Assembly: GCF_023746595.1 (NCBI RefSeq)
Contig: NZ_CP080572.1
Coordinates: 1,882,249-1,946,248 of the forward strand
Length of the DNA stretch: 64,000 bases
Direction: 5' to 3'
Origin: Thermococcus argininiproducens
GTDB taxonomy: Archaea; Methanobacteriota_B; Thermococci; Thermococcales; Thermococcaceae
The notes under the pieces were generated by a model that saw only the letters and a program-made list of their open reading frames with translations, ran no database searches and was not told the origin of the DNA. Positions 51,974 through 61,037 of the stretch are shown here, piece by piece (the first letter of the stretch is position 1; each line of letters starts with the position of its first letter). Made by a program: the position numbers and the translations under genes.

Positions 51974-52482
51974 TTTAATCCCTCCTCATAACCTATCCTA
52001 AAAGCTTTTAGGTTAATTTCTTCAGTTCCTCTTGGAACCCGCCTTTTTATCGCTTCTTCAACGTTTTCCTTTTTAACAACATTTGTCTTTGCAACTAAAT
52101 ACCCCAATGCCACCATATTAACAGTTAGTGCTAAACCAGTACGCTCTTCTGCAATCCTAGTAAATGGAGCACCTATATAATCTCTATCAGGACGTACTAG
52201 CTCCGTGTCAACTATTAAAAGGCCATCCTCTTTAAGTGAGCTTTTTGTTGAATTATAACCAAGTTGAGCAAGTGCAAGTAAAACATCTGCTTTGGTTACC
52301 ATTAAATCATAAATGGGCTCTTCTGAGATTATGAGATCTGCTATAGAGTGGCCTCCTCTGCTTTGGGAGCCATAATCCTGAGTTTGGATAACATTAAGGC
52401 CTTCTATGGCAGCAGCTTCTCCTAGAATAACCCCTGCTAGTATTACGCCCTGTCCACCGAATCCAGCTATTCTAATCTGCAT
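51970..52482 (-). CDS. korG: 2-oxoglutarate:ferredoxin oxidoreductase gamma subunit
   Basis: 170 residues. Motifs [37 protein letters not shown] and AEERTGLALTVNMVALGYLV. It belongs to the first complex with korD, korA and korB. ATG 52482 follows GGTGAT and overlaps the korB end by 11 bases. The last bases overlap the korA start of the second complex, so all seven genes may form one transcript. Confidence 0.92.
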   Translation of the reverse strand: MQIRIAGFGGQGVILAGVILGEAAAIEGLNVIQTQDYGSQSRGGHSIADLIISEEPIYDLMVTKADVLLALAQLGYNSTKSSLKEDGLLIVDTELVRPDRDYIGAPFTRIAEERTGLALTVNMVALGYLVAKTNVVKKENVEEAIKRRVPRGTEEINLKAFRIGYEEGLK

Positions 52483-53335
52483 TTTTATCACCCAACCCAT
52501 ACTGCTTAGCCACTTCTTCGATAAGGAAGTTAAGTTCTTCTGTAAACTCAGGTTTTTCTCTATTCACAAGTTCTCCCACTATGATCTTTCCTTTAAGTTC
52601 CTCTGGAGAAAGTGTCTTAGCTTTACTTATTGGAACACTATTCTTCTGGAACCACCTAAGCATCTCAGCTGGTGTTTTCATCCTATTTCTTCTTCCAAAT
52701 TGAACTGGACATTGTGAAATTGCCTCCACAAGGGAGAAACCTTTTACAGTTAGGGCCTTTTTTATACTCTCAATTAATTGGTAGACATGAAAAGTTGTCC
52801 ATCTCGCTACGTAAGACGCTCCCGCAGAGGCCACAGTTTCTGCTATGTTTAATGGATGCTCAACGTTCCTATATGGGGTTGTAGTTGTAACAGCCCCAAA
52901 GGGTGTTGTTGGAGCCACCTGACCCCCTGTCATACCATAAATAAAATTATTGACTAAGATCACTGTTATGTCAATGTTTCTTCTAGCAGCATGAAGAAGG
53001 TGATTTCCTCCAATACCTGCCAAATCACCATCACCACTTATAACAACCACTTTTTTATCCGGTAAACCAACCTTAACTCCTGTTGCATATGCTATTGCTC
53101 TTCCGTGAGTTGTATGTAATGTATCAGCTAGAAAGTAGGGAGAAGCTATCCATGCGGAGCATCCTATTCCACTCACAACAACTAAATCCCGCGGATCAAT
53201 TCTAAGTTGATCAATTGCATTTGCGAAAGCGTTTAGTACGGTGCCTCCCCCACAGCCAGGACAGAGAGCCGTAGGAAGAGCTTCCTTTCGGAGGTATTTT
53301 GCCATTTTATATTTAGTATAAATCTCTTTTGCCAT
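52472..53335 (-). CDS. korB: 2-oxoglutarate:ferredoxin oxidoreductase beta subunit
   Basis: 287 residues. TPP motif GDGDLAGIGGNHLLHAARRN ... VILVNN; cluster cysteines in LCPGCGGGT, SGIGCSA and ISQCPVQFG. In this order of genes (korD-A-B-G) the first complex corresponds to the biochemically known Pyrococcus 2-ketoglutarate oxidoreductase, which makes succinyl-CoA and reduced ferredoxin from glutamate-derived 2-oxoglutarate. ATG 53335 follows AGGTGAT. Confidence 0.93.
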   Translation of the reverse strand: MAKEIYTKYKMAKYLRKEALPTALCPGCGGGTVLNAFANAIDQLRIDPRDLVVVSGIGCSAWIASPYFLADTLHTTHGRAIAYATGVKVGLPDKKVVVISGDGDLAGIGGNHLLHAARRNIDITVILVNNFIYGMTGGQVAPTTPFGAVTTTTPYRNVEHPLNIAETVASAGASYVARWTTFHVYQLIESIKKALTVKGFSLVEAISQCPVQFGRRNRMKTPAEMLRWFQKNSVPISKAKTLSPEELKGKIIVGELVNREKPEFTEELNFLIEEVAKQYGLGDKNAD

Positions 53336-53389
53336 ACACATCACCTTTAAATATCTCCACATCCACCATTAATTAGCGATGATGAATAT

Positions 53390-54607
53390 CTAATCCGCCG
53401 AACGGTGACGAGAACGCTCGGCTGAGCTTTCTATCTCTTTTAAAATTTCTTCTGTTGTTAGCGGAACTCCACCAATCTTGTTCACGCCTATAACTGGCAC
53501 TTCCTCCCTCACAAAACGTTGCACTTCAAGAATCATCTGTCCAAGATTCATCTCCGGCACGAGAATTGTCTGTACATTTTTAGAAAGCTCTTTAATTCTT
53601 CTTCCAGGGAAAGGATGTACGGTCTTCGGAACAAACAGACCCACCTTCATTCCTTTTTTCCTAGCCTCTATCACTGCCCCAAGAGAAGGTCTTGCGCTAA
53701 CTCCCCAGCTCACAAGTAAAATGTCTGCATCTTCGACATAATACTCCTCCCACTTCTGAATCTCAGTCTCATGAACCTCCAACTTCTTGTGAAGTCTTCG
53801 TACTAAGCGATCGTGAACCTCTGGAGTATAAACATCCCTAAGACCGCTTTCTTTGTGCGTTGAACCAGTGACATGAGTAAAGTAACCATTTCCAAAGAGG
53901 GGCATTGGGGGAACTAAGTCTCCATGAACATCTCCAAAAGGATACTTAGACTCTTCTTCATTAGCTGGAAGCTTCCTATAAACTATTTCTACCTCCTCTG
54001 GATCTGGGATCCTTATTTGCTCTCTCGTATGTCCAATTATTCCATCTGCAAGGAGAACAACAGGGATTCTAAACTTCTCACTCAAGTTAAATGCTCTTAT
54101 TGTTTCCCAGAAGCTGTCCTCCACACTTGTTGGGGAAATCGCAATTATTGGATGATCACCATGAGTTCCCCATCTTGCTTGGAAAAAGTCGCCCTGGGCC
54201 CCCTTAGTGGCTTGGCCTGTTGATGGGCCACTTCTTTGGACATCCACTAAAACTAAAGGGGTTTCAGTGAATACGGCATAGCCAAGATTTTCTTGCATTA
54301 AACTAAACCCAGGACCAGAAGTAGCAGTCATACTCTTAAATCCCGTCCAAGAGGCCCCTATAACCGCCGCTATACTCGCTATCTCATCCTCCATCTGGAT
54401 ATAATAACCTCTAACTTTCGGAAGTTCTCTTGCCATTGTCTCAGCGATCTCACTCGCCGGTGTTATCGGATAACCAGCATAGAACCTACAACCTGCAAAA
54501 AGGGCCCCATATGCTATTGCTTCATCTCCCTGCATGAAGTAATTACCTTTCGGATACAACTTCTTCAAGAGCCCTATTTGTTCGGGCTCATCTCCACGAA
54601 ATATCAT
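53390..54607 (-). CDS. korA: 2-oxoglutarate:ferredoxin oxidoreductase alpha subunit
   Basis: 405 residues. GDEAIAYGALFAGCRFYAGYPITPASEI, MEDEIASIAAVIGASWTGFK, SGPGFSLMQENLGYAVF, and a C-terminal FVPKTVHPFPGRRIKEL. An N-terminal extension of about 20 residues and an Arg/His-rich end (SAERSRHRSAD) distinguish it from the second alpha subunit. GGTGAT precedes the ATG, 4 bases after korD. Confidence 0.93.
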   Translation of the reverse strand: MIFRGDEPEQIGLLKKLYPKGNYFMQGDEAIAYGALFAGCRFYAGYPITPASEIAETMARELPKVRGYYIQMEDEIASIAAVIGASWTGFKSMTATSGPGFSLMQENLGYAVFTETPLVLVDVQRSGPSTGQATKGAQGDFFQARWGTHGDHPIIAISPTSVEDSFWETIRAFNLSEKFRIPVVLLADGIIGHTREQIRIPDPEEVEIVYRKLPANEEESKYPFGDVHGDLVPPMPLFGNGYFTHVTGSTHKESGLRDVYTPEVHDRLVRRLHKKLEVHETEIQKWEEYYVEDADILLVSWGVSARPSLGAVIEARKKGMKVGLFVPKTVHPFPGRRIKELSKNVQTILVPEMNLGQMILEVQRFVREEVPVIGVNKIGGVPLTTEEILKEIESSAERSRHRSAD

Positions 54608-54611
54608 GTTA

Positions 54612-54869
54612 TCACCACTTAACAGCTATAGCAAAGTCAGGACACAGGAGTTCACAAAGTTTACATTTCACACACTTCTCTGCATTCACGGGAAGGGGAT
54701 AATGAACGCCTTTTTCACTAAGTTCTTTGCTCCATTCAAAAACCGTTCTTGGGCAAAGTTCTAGGCAGATACCACACCCCTTGCATAGGAAAGTGTCCAC
54801 GCTTATCTCAACTGCCTCCGTTTTCCCAATAGACAAATATCCTTCCTTTTTAACTTCGACATTTGCCAT
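54612..54869 (-). CDS. korD: Ferredoxin-type delta subunit of the 2-oxoglutarate oxidoreductase
   Basis: 85 residues with two complete 4Fe-4S motifs: CKGCGICLELCPRTV and CVKCKLCELLCPDFA. It receives electrons from the TPP centre and hands them to free ferredoxin. ATG 54869 follows AGGTGAT; the GTG 54878 lies inside that site. First gene of the seven-gene run; promoter on the minus strand at 54913-54927 (CGAAAACTTTAAATG). Confidence 0.94.
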   Translation of the reverse strand: MANVEVKKEGYLSIGKTEAVEISVDTFLCKGCGICLELCPRTVFEWSKELSEKGVHYPLPVNAEKCVKCKLCELLCPDFAIAVKW

Positions 54870-54912
54870 AAGCATCACCTACAATCCGCTAACTCTTTTT
54901 ACTTATGTAAAA

Positions 54913-54927
54913 CATTTAAAGTTTTCG
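54913..54927 (-). promoter_or_regulatory. BRE/TATA promoter of the kor gene run
   Basis: On the minus strand CGAAAACTTTAAATG is a purine-rich BRE plus TATA box, about 45 bases before the korD ATG. No other strong promoter is seen between the seven kor genes, though short ones may exist. The rest of the gap 54928-55086 shows nothing I can name. Confidence 0.55.
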
Positions 54928-55086
54928 AAAATTTTCTCACCTATGTACATGGATGGAGACTAAGTTGCTTGTTAAGACTCTAAATACCAACACATATCAG
55001 TTTATTGCACATAAACAAGCATCCAATGACCTATTTTAAGTTGAGGTTTTAGGATATTATCTTGATATTTGTAAAAATAGAAAAGC

Positions 55087-56058
55087 TCACAAGAGTTGAA
55101 GCTGCCAATCCATAAGTCCTTCAGTCACTATATACTCCCATTCTTCCATACACTCATGCGTGATTTCTTCGAGGTACTTCAAATCTTGAGTATTTGAGAA
55201 CTCCCTAATAACCCTTGCAACCATCTTGTCACATTTACCACAGTTGTGAGGGCCCCTCTTTGAACCTGCTCCAACAGGATCGCTTAGAATCCTTTTTTCG
55301 GGAAAAGTATTCTTGGCCCACTTAAGAACATCTACAACACTCCAGAGCCAAGGAGTTCTATACTCCCCCTTCTCCCATAATCTTTCATATGTCGTGCCTT
55401 TTTGAATATTCGTTATATTTATAGAAAACGTATCCGTATAGGGGGCCGCTTTCCTTATGCTCTCCTTTAGATCCCTAATAGCCTCGCTTTCGCTTAAGAA
55501 AATAGGTTTAAAGAGCAGATAAGTCTTCACATGAGCTCCTGCTTTTTTAATAATTTTACTGGCCTTGATAAATTCTTCAAAGGTATTCCCCTTATTTATG
55601 CCAACATCAGCTACATCATCATTTGCAGTTTCCAAACCTATGGCTACCTCAAAATATTTATCCCCGATCAGTTCGACCAATTCCTTGATCGTTTCATACC
55701 TAACTAATTCTGAACGGCTTTCTACAACAATTTCCTCAACATTTTCAGTCTCTGCCAGCACAGAGAAGATTTTCCTCCTCGTTTCAGGTTTAACTTCTCC
55801 ATCATCAAGAAAGCTTCCTGAAGTGAATATTCTAACTGAAATAGGGCCTTTTTTACCTTCGATCTTTTTCAAAGCCTTTTTAAAATATTGAATAAGTTTC
55901 TCTTGACTCCAAGGTATTTTTGGAGCCTCTGCAGGATAGGAACACATATAACATGCTTCTCCAATTCTATATCGATAACATCCAATAGTCGGAAGGATAA
56001 CATAAAGAGCATTTCCTTTTTTCCCAGCAACGTTATCTTCACTCATCCAAAATGTCAT
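55087..56058 (-). CDS. Archaeosine-biosynthesis radical SAM protein (RaSEA-like)
   Basis: 323 residues. The cluster motif is Elp3-like: IGCYRYRIGEACYMCSYP (Cys-x8-Cys-x2-Cys). Further marks are ISVRIFTSGSFLDDGE, VAIGLETANDDVAD and a C-terminal GPHNCGKCDKMVARVIREF. This matches the archaeal protein that works with ArcS to convert the preQ0-lysine intermediate on tRNA position 15 to archaeosine. AGGTGGG precedes the ATG. A different Elp3-like radical SAM role is less likely. Confidence 0.85.
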   Translation of the reverse strand: MTFWMSEDNVAGKKGNALYVILPTIGCYRYRIGEACYMCSYPAEAPKIPWSQEKLIQYFKKALKKIEGKKGPISVRIFTSGSFLDDGEVKPETRRKIFSVLAETENVEEIVVESRSELVRYETIKELVELIGDKYFEVAIGLETANDDVADVGINKGNTFEEFIKASKIIKKAGAHVKTYLLFKPIFLSESEAIRDLKESIRKAAPYTDTFSINITNIQKGTTYERLWEKGEYRTPWLWSVVDVLKWAKNTFPEKRILSDPVGAGSKRGPHNCGKCDKMVARVIREFSNTQDLKYLEEITHECMEEWEYIVTEGLMDWQLQLL

Positions 56059-56150
56059 TAATTCCCACCTAGCAAAGCTTAGGAAAGGTCTTTTTAAGCT
56101 TGATGGAAATGCTCATATAGAAGAATAAGGAAAAGCATTATGGTGATATC

Positions 56151-56729
56151 ATGGGGTTAACTCAAGCAAAAACTTATGGGAGTGTAGGAGCCATACTTTC
56201 GATTCTTGGCGGGAATATCCCAAGAATTGGGAATTTGATAAGCATAATAGGATTTATATTGATTTTATTGGCTGTAAAAGAGATTTCCCTCGTGGTTAAT
56301 AGGGAAGACATATTCAAAGATTATTTAGTGGCATTTATACTCCACTTAGGAGCCTTTTTTGTGTTTCTGATTGCACTTATCTCGGTCATAGGGATCACAG
56401 TATTACAAGGAATATTTTGGAACTTAGCAGGAAAAGATCTGGAGAGCCTTGGACAAATTATTAAGGGTCTCTTAATAGGAGGAATACTAGCGTGGATTCT
56501 TTTTGTTCTTGGATCCTATTATCTCAAAAAGAGTTATGAGAGTATAAGCATTGAGACCGAAGTGGGGATATTCAGAACAACAGGACTCCTGTATTTTGTA
56601 GGGGCGATTTTATTGATCGTATTTGGAATAGGAGCATTATTGATTATCATCGGGAAAATACTCGAAATAGTAGCTTATCTCTCTCTACCCGAGAACATTA
56701 AAAAAGAGATGACGGTACGTGGAGGGTAA
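56151..56729 (+). CDS. DUF996 membrane protein
   Basis: 192 residues with five hydrophobic segments (AILSILGG, LISIIGFILILLAV, FILHLGAFFVFLIALISVIG, GLLIGGILAWILFVLGSYYL, GLLYFVGAILLIVFGIGALLIIIG). This size and spacing fit the archaeal DUF996 family. GGTGAT precedes the ATG. It lies 3 bases before surE, forming an operon. Function unknown. Confidence 0.82.
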   Translation: MGLTQAKTYGSVGAILSILGGNIPRIGNLISIIGFILILLAVKEISLVVNREDIFKDYLVAFILHLGAFFVFLIALISVIGITVLQGIFWNLAGKDLESLGQIIKGLLIGGILAWILFVLGSYYLKKSYESISIETEVGIFRTTGLLYFVGAILLIVFGIGALLIIIGKILEIVAYLSLPENIKKEMTVRGG

Positions 56730-56732
56730 GAG

Positions 56733-57518
56733 ATGGTTAGAATCTTAATAACCAATGATGACGGGATCTATTCAAAAGGAATAAAAGCAGCCGTTGAGGC
56801 CCTTCAAGATCTTGGAGAGATTTACGTTGTGGCCCCAATGTTCCAGCGAAGTGCGAGTGGAAGGGCCATGACTCTCCACAGACCATTGAGAGCAAAAAGA
56901 ATAAACATTGAAGGGGCAAGAATAGCTTACGCTCTGGATGGTATGCCTGTCGACTGTGTAGTCTTTGCTATGGCAAGATTTGGAAAATTTGACCTTGCAA
57001 TTAGTGGAATAAACCTTGGAGAAAACATGAGTACCGAAATAACGATATCCGGAACAGCAAGTGCTGCTATAGAAGCGGCCACTCATGATATTCCAAGTAT
57101 TGCAATAAGCTTAGAGGTTAACCGAGAAAAACATAAATTTGGTGAGGGTGAAGAAATAGACTTTTCTATTGCTAAGTTTTTCTTAAGAAAAGTCGCAAAA
57201 GCTGTTCTAACTCAAGGAATGCCCAAAAGTGTAGATATGCTTAACGTTAATATTCCATTTGGTGCAAACAAAGATACTCCAATAAAACTCACGCGACTTG
57301 CAAAAAGAATGTATATGCCATCAGTTGAAGAGAGAATAGATCCCAAAGGAAACCCATATTATTGGATAGTAGGAACCCAATGCCCCAAGGACATCTTAGA
57401 ACCAGGAACAGATATGTATGCAGTGAAAGTTGAAAGAAAAGTTAGTGTGACACCAATAAATCTTGACATGACAGCAAAAGTTGAGTTGGAAAAAATTAGA
57501 ACGCATTTGAAGCTTTAG
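56733..57518 (+). CDS. surE: 5'/3'-nucleotidase SurE
   Basis: 261 residues. Metal-site motifs: ILITNDDGIYSKGI, APMFQRSASGRAMTL, GTPVDC-like DGMPVDCVVFAM and AISGINLGENMSTEITISGTASAA. It dephosphorylates nucleoside monophosphates and perhaps polyphosphate. GGAGGGTAAGAG precedes the ATG. Ends 17 bases before the tRNA-Asp gene on the other strand. Confidence 0.95.
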   Translation: MVRILITNDDGIYSKGIKAAVEALQDLGEIYVVAPMFQRSASGRAMTLHRPLRAKRINIEGARIAYALDGMPVDCVVFAMARFGKFDLAISGINLGENMSTEITISGTASAAIEAATHDIPSIAISLEVNREKHKFGEGEEIDFSIAKFFLRKVAKAVLTQGMPKSVDMLNVNIPFGANKDTPIKLTRLAKRMYMPSVEERIDPKGNPYYWIVGTQCPKDILEPGTDMYAVKVERKVSVTPINLDMTAKVELEKIRTHLKL

Positions 57519-57535
57519 ATAACTTAAAAGAAGCT

Positions 57536-57613
57536 TGGCGCCCGGGTCGGGATTTGAACCCGAGTCGCGGGAGTGACAGTCCCGCATGATGGGCCTGGCT
57601 ACACCACCCGGGC
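57536..57613 (-). tRNA. tRNA-Asp (anticodon GTC)
   Basis: Minus-strand cloverleaf: acceptor GCCCGGG / CCCGGGC, anticodon stem CGGGA/TCCCG around CTGTCAC (anticodon GTC), T arm CTCGGG-TTCAAAT-CCCGA, discriminator G and encoded CCA (57536-57538). It lies just downstream of the 5S rRNA gene and is surely co-transcribed with it. Confidence 0.96.
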
Positions 57614-57619
57614 ATTTGA

Positions 57620-57747
57620 GTGGCCGGCGGCGTCCCCGGTTTCCCGCCCCCTCTCGGAGGGCAGTACCGCCGGGATCGCTGGCGGGCTTAACTTCCGGGG
57701 TCGAAACGAGTCCGGGTGTGACCCCGCCGCTATGACCGCCGTACCAC
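57620..57747 (-). rRNA. 5S ribosomal RNA
   Basis: On the minus strand the sequence starts TACGGCGGTCATAGCGGCGG and contains the conserved CACCCGGACTCGTTTCGA and GTTAAGCCCGCCAGCG, with ends that pair (GGCGG / CCGCC). The exact ends are uncertain by a few bases. A TATA box (AAAATTTATAAAC on the minus strand, about 57767-57779) lies just upstream. It is unlinked to 16S/23S here and followed by tRNA-Asp, the common arrangement in this order. Confidence 0.95.
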
Positions 57748-57914
57748 TAACAACTCCCTGTATTGAGTTTATAAATTTTGCGGTAAGAGTACAAGATCCA
57801 AAGATCATGAAGGGTAAACTATTTGTGACACCAACGAATAGAAGATGACACGCACCCACAAAAGTGAAAAACTTAAATAGTGAAAACACTTCCTACATAA
57901 AAGCGGTGATGAAA

Positions 57915-58763
57915 ATGAAAGTTAAAAGTCTCATGACCCCAGATCCAGTAGTAATTGAACTCCCAGCTACTAGGAATTATGCACTAGATCTTTTTAAAAG
58001 GCACAAGGTTAGGTCTTTTCCGGTTGTTAAAAGAGGTACAAAGGAACTTGTTGGAATAGTTAGTATTAAACGCGTCCTCTTACATCCTGATGAGGATCAA
58101 CTTGCGATGCTTGTTAAAAGAGACGTTCCCACAGTTCATCCAAATGATAGTTTGAAGAAAGCCGTAAATCTAATTTTAAAGCACAGCTACAGAAGAGTTA
58201 TTATAGTAGACAAAGAAAATAAGGTTATAGGAATTCTAACCGTAGGGGACATAATAAGAAGGTATTTATCGACAAATGAAAAAATGAAAAACATAGAAAT
58301 TGAGCCATATTATCAAAAGTATGTGAGTGTTGTATGGAAAGGAACTCCATTAAAAGCGGCCTTAAAAGCCCTTCTGCTTTCTAACTCCATGGCTCTACCT
58401 GTAATAGACGACGAAGGAAGCCTCATTGGAATTATTGATGAAACCGACCTACTCAAAGATAGTGAAGTAGTTAGAGTCATGAAAACTGCAGAACTTGCAG
58501 CATCTAGCGAGGAAGAGTGGATTTTAGAGAGCCATCCTGTACTTTTATTCGAGAAATCTGAGCTTCAGCTTCCCAAGAAGCCTGTGGAAGAAATAATGAC
58601 AACCCAGCTGAAATTGGCAACCCCTCATATGAGCGTATATGAAGTGGCAAATATAATGACCCAAGAACACATAGAGCAACTCCCTGTAATCCGTGGAGAA
58701 GGAGAGATAATAGGGCTTATCAGAGATATTGACTTACTGAAAGCCATAGTGAATGCAAAATGA
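57915..58763 (+). CDS. Protein with four CBS domains
   Basis: 282 residues, two pairs of CBS motifs: VKSLMTPDPVVIELPATRNYALD, RDVPTVHPNDSLKKAVNLILKHSY, SVVWKGTPLKAALKALLLSNSMALPVI and VEEIMTTQLKLATPHMSVYEVANIM. Such proteins bind adenosyl nucleotides and regulate partners. ATG 57915 follows GGTGAT; TATA AAAAACTTAAATAG is at about 57867-57880. It overlaps the homoserine dehydrogenase start by four bases, which suggests that it regulates or accompanies that enzyme. Confidence 0.9.
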   Translation: MKVKSLMTPDPVVIELPATRNYALDLFKRHKVRSFPVVKRGTKELVGIVSIKRVLLHPDEDQLAMLVKRDVPTVHPNDSLKKAVNLILKHSYRRVIIVDKENKVIGILTVGDIIRRYLSTNEKMKNIEIEPYYQKYVSVVWKGTPLKAALKALLLSNSMALPVIDDEGSLIGIIDETDLLKDSEVVRVMKTAELAASSEEEWILESHPVLLFEKSELQLPKKPVEEIMTTQLKLATPHMSVYEVANIMTQEHIEQLPVIRGEGEIIGLIRDIDLLKAIVNAK

Positions 58764-59776
58764 ATTCTATTTCCCTTTCTATTATTGGTTTTGGAAATGT
58801 CGGAAAAGGGGTAGCAGAGGTTCTTTATGCTAAGAACAGATATTTTAAAGAAAAATATGGGGCTGAGATAAAAGTAGTCAGTATTTCCGATTCTAGCGCC
58901 ACACTCTGGAACTCTGAGGGAATAAATCTTGAAGAGGCTCTTGAGGTTAAGAGGAGCTTTGGCTCACTTAAATTTTGGGGACAAGAATATGAGATATACT
59001 CTTTAAGCCCAAATGAAGTCGTTGAGGAGATAGAGAGTGACATAGTAGTAGACGTTACAAACGACCCAAATGCAGGAAAATGGCATTTAAAAGCCCTAAA
59101 AGCAGGTAAAATCGTTGTAACATCAAACAAACCCCCTGTAGTTTTTTATTACGATGATTTAATCAGTATATCTCACAAAAAACGTATTCCTTATCTCTTT
59201 GAAGCTACGGTTATGGCAGGAACTCCCATAATAACACTCTTAAGAACTGGCATACCTGCAGATTCGGTGATAAAAATCCTTGGAGTCCTTAATGGAACAA
59301 CTACTTTTATACTAAACTCCATTGAAAATGGCATGAACTTTCAGAAAGCTCTTAAAAGAGCACAAGAACTAGGAATAGCTGAGAGAGATCCCTCTGGAGA
59401 TCTAAAAGGAATAGATGCTGCATATAAAGCAGCAATCTTACATAACCTGGCCTTTCGCCCAATAGACTTCGACAAAGTTCAGATAGAGGGAATAGACTCC
59501 CTCTCAGAGGATGAAGTTAGAATGGCCAAGAAAAAAAGAAAACCATTTAGACTACTAGCATCCATAGAGGATGGAAAAATAGAAGTGAAGCCCACAAGGA
59601 TTCCTATAGATAGCCCACTTGCAGTAAACGGGACCTCAAACATTGTAATAATAGAAACAGACTTGCTTGGGAAACTAATTATTAAAGGCTCTGGAGCCGG
59701 CATAAAAGAAACTGCTTCAGGAGTTGTAGGGGACATTATACGAGCAATTAGAATACAAAAAGACTTCACTTTTTAG
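58760..59776 (+). CDS. hom: Homoserine dehydrogenase
   Basis: 338 residues. NAD(P) motif IIGFGNVGKGVAEVL, TSNKPPVVFYYDD with the catalytic lysine, EATVMAGTPII, LNGTTTFILNSI and ERDPSGDLKGIDAAYKAAIL. There is no ACT domain, so feedback would need a partner; the co-translated CBS protein is a candidate. It reduces aspartate semialdehyde to homoserine for threonine and methionine synthesis. No other threonine-pathway gene is adjacent. Confidence 0.94.
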   Translation: MNSISLSIIGFGNVGKGVAEVLYAKNRYFKEKYGAEIKVVSISDSSATLWNSEGINLEEALEVKRSFGSLKFWGQEYEIYSLSPNEVVEEIESDIVVDVTNDPNAGKWHLKALKAGKIVVTSNKPPVVFYYDDLISISHKKRIPYLFEATVMAGTPIITLLRTGIPADSVIKILGVLNGTTTFILNSIENGMNFQKALKRAQELGIAERDPSGDLKGIDAAYKAAILHNLAFRPIDFDKVQIEGIDSLSEDEVRMAKKKRKPFRLLASIEDGKIEVKPTRIPIDSPLAVNGTSNIVIIETDLLGKLIIKGSGAGIKETASGVVGDIIRAIRIQKDFTF

Positions 59777-59855
59777 GTTAATGAGAGATCTATAGATATT
59801 GGTAATTAACGCAAATCTTTATAATGGCTTCCTTGATTTTGATTTCGGTGAAAGT

Positions 59856-60383
59856 ATGGAACACGTTATAGCCCTCCATCAAGTTTACGGTGAACTTATC
59901 TTTAGGGGCCTAAAATATCATGAAATTAGGAAAAAGCCTATTTTCAAGGAGGGTGATACCATCTTTCTCTATATTGCAAGAGGCAACTTGAACATTCTAA
60001 GGAGAACCCTTGAAAAGCTAGGACTCACTGAAGATCAGGCTTTAACCAAGAGAGGGAGCATAGTTGGAGGTTTTGAAGTAGGAGAAGTCATCAAAGCAGA
60101 TTTTGAAACATTGTGGGAACTCACAAAAGATAGTAGTGGCCTTACATTTGTCTATGGGGAGGAAGAGGGCAAAAAGTGGCTGAAAGCTTATATTAAAGAA
60201 TATGGATACGCATTCACGGTGGAAAAGCCATTTTTATTTCAAGAACCGCTAACAAGGGAAAAAATGAAAGACCTTTACGGCGTACAGGTGGAAGGAATTA
60301 TTCATCTCTCCACTAAAAGCCGACAACCCTGGGTAAAGGCCCTTTTTGAAGATCTTATGGTCAGAGAGATACGTTTTATTTAG
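59856..60383 (+). CDS. ASCH/PUA-like domain protein
   Basis: 175 residues from ATG 59856 after GGTGA, with a TATA box (ATCTTTATAATGG) about 40 bases upstream. The N-terminal half shows an ASCH-type pattern: LIFRGLKYHEIRKKPIFKEGDTIFLY and VGGFEVGEVIKADFETLWEL. ASCH/PUA-like folds bind RNA or modified bases. The C-terminal half (ALTRE-like LTREKMKDLYGVQ, TKSRQPWVKALF) is unfamiliar. Overlaps the convergent zpr1 gene by four bases. Confidence 0.75.
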   Translation: MEHVIALHQVYGELIFRGLKYHEIRKKPIFKEGDTIFLYIARGNLNILRRTLEKLGLTEDQALTKRGSIVGGFEVGEVIKADFETLWELTKDSSGLTFVYGEEEGKKWLKAYIKEYGYAFTVEKPFLFQEPLTREKMKDLYGVQVEGIIHLSTKSRQPWVKALFEDLMVREIRFI

Positions 60384-60982
60384 CCCCCATTTTCTGAATC
60401 GTAGATTATATAAGGTCCGGTACTTAGTTTTTCTAGTTCCTCTTTGGTGAGGAGTCTACTTTTAACTTTCTCTCCTATTAGTGCACTATTCCCAAATGGA
60501 TCCATAATTTTTACTGTAAGAGGCTTTTTGCCCTCTTTTACCTCTGCAATATAACTCAAGATTTCCTCGATTTTTCTAACACTTTCCTCATCGTTCTCCT
60601 GCTGTTTAAATCTCTTAGCCATTAAAAGCGTCTCCCTAGCCCTTTCAAGAACTCCTTCCACATTACTAACAAAACCTTGACTTGCAGGACCTGGCTCTAT
60701 TTTTATCCCTATTTCCTCAAGCTCAATTGTACCACTTTTGCTTCTTACGACTCTTGTAAAGAGATCCTTTTCCTCCTCTACTTTAACCACATACGCTCTT
60801 GGTTCTTTTTCCTCCAAAAGCATGACATCTGCGTTCCTATATCCACATTCCTCACAGATTATCGTGGATTCCATGACTTTCCCAAAATAAGGTATTTCAT
60901 GAATATGATTCAAAGCCTTTAGAGTATTCTTCCCACCACAAATGGGACAATCACCTAATCTAATTTCATGGATCTCACTCAT
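60380..60982 (-). CDS. ZPR1-type zinc-finger protein
   Basis: 200 residues. A zinc finger CPICGG ... CEECGYRNADV is followed by the ZPR1 beta-domain (FTRVVRSKSGTIELEEIGI, EPGPASQGFVSNVEGVLERA, VKIMDPFGNSALIG). The archaeal forms are half the length of eukaryotic ZPR1, which binds eEF1A. GGTGAG is near the ATG. It shares orientation with sepF but with its own leader. Confidence 0.9.
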   Translation of the reverse strand: MSEIHEIRLGDCPICGGKNTLKALNHIHEIPYFGKVMESTIICEECGYRNADVMLLEEKEPRAYVVKVEEEKDLFTRVVRSKSGTIELEEIGIKIEPGPASQGFVSNVEGVLERARETLLMAKRFKQQENDEESVRKIEEILSYIAEVKEGKKPLTVKIMDPFGNSALIGEKVKSRLLTKEELEKLSTGPYIIYDSENGG

Positions 60983-61037
60983 TTTTAACTCACCACAACT
61001 AAAAAGAAGAGGGGGTTTATAAAGGTTAGAGAACCCG

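Noticed and set aside
53406..53427. GTGACGA ... CTGA words resembling half a C/D sRNA
   Set aside because: They lie inside korA coding sequence, the interval is only about 10 bases, and the C'/D half is missing.
57573..57889. Two frames of over 90 codons across 57573-57889
   Set aside because: The DNA is the 5S rRNA and tRNA-Asp genes; the frames come from GC-rich RNA sequence.
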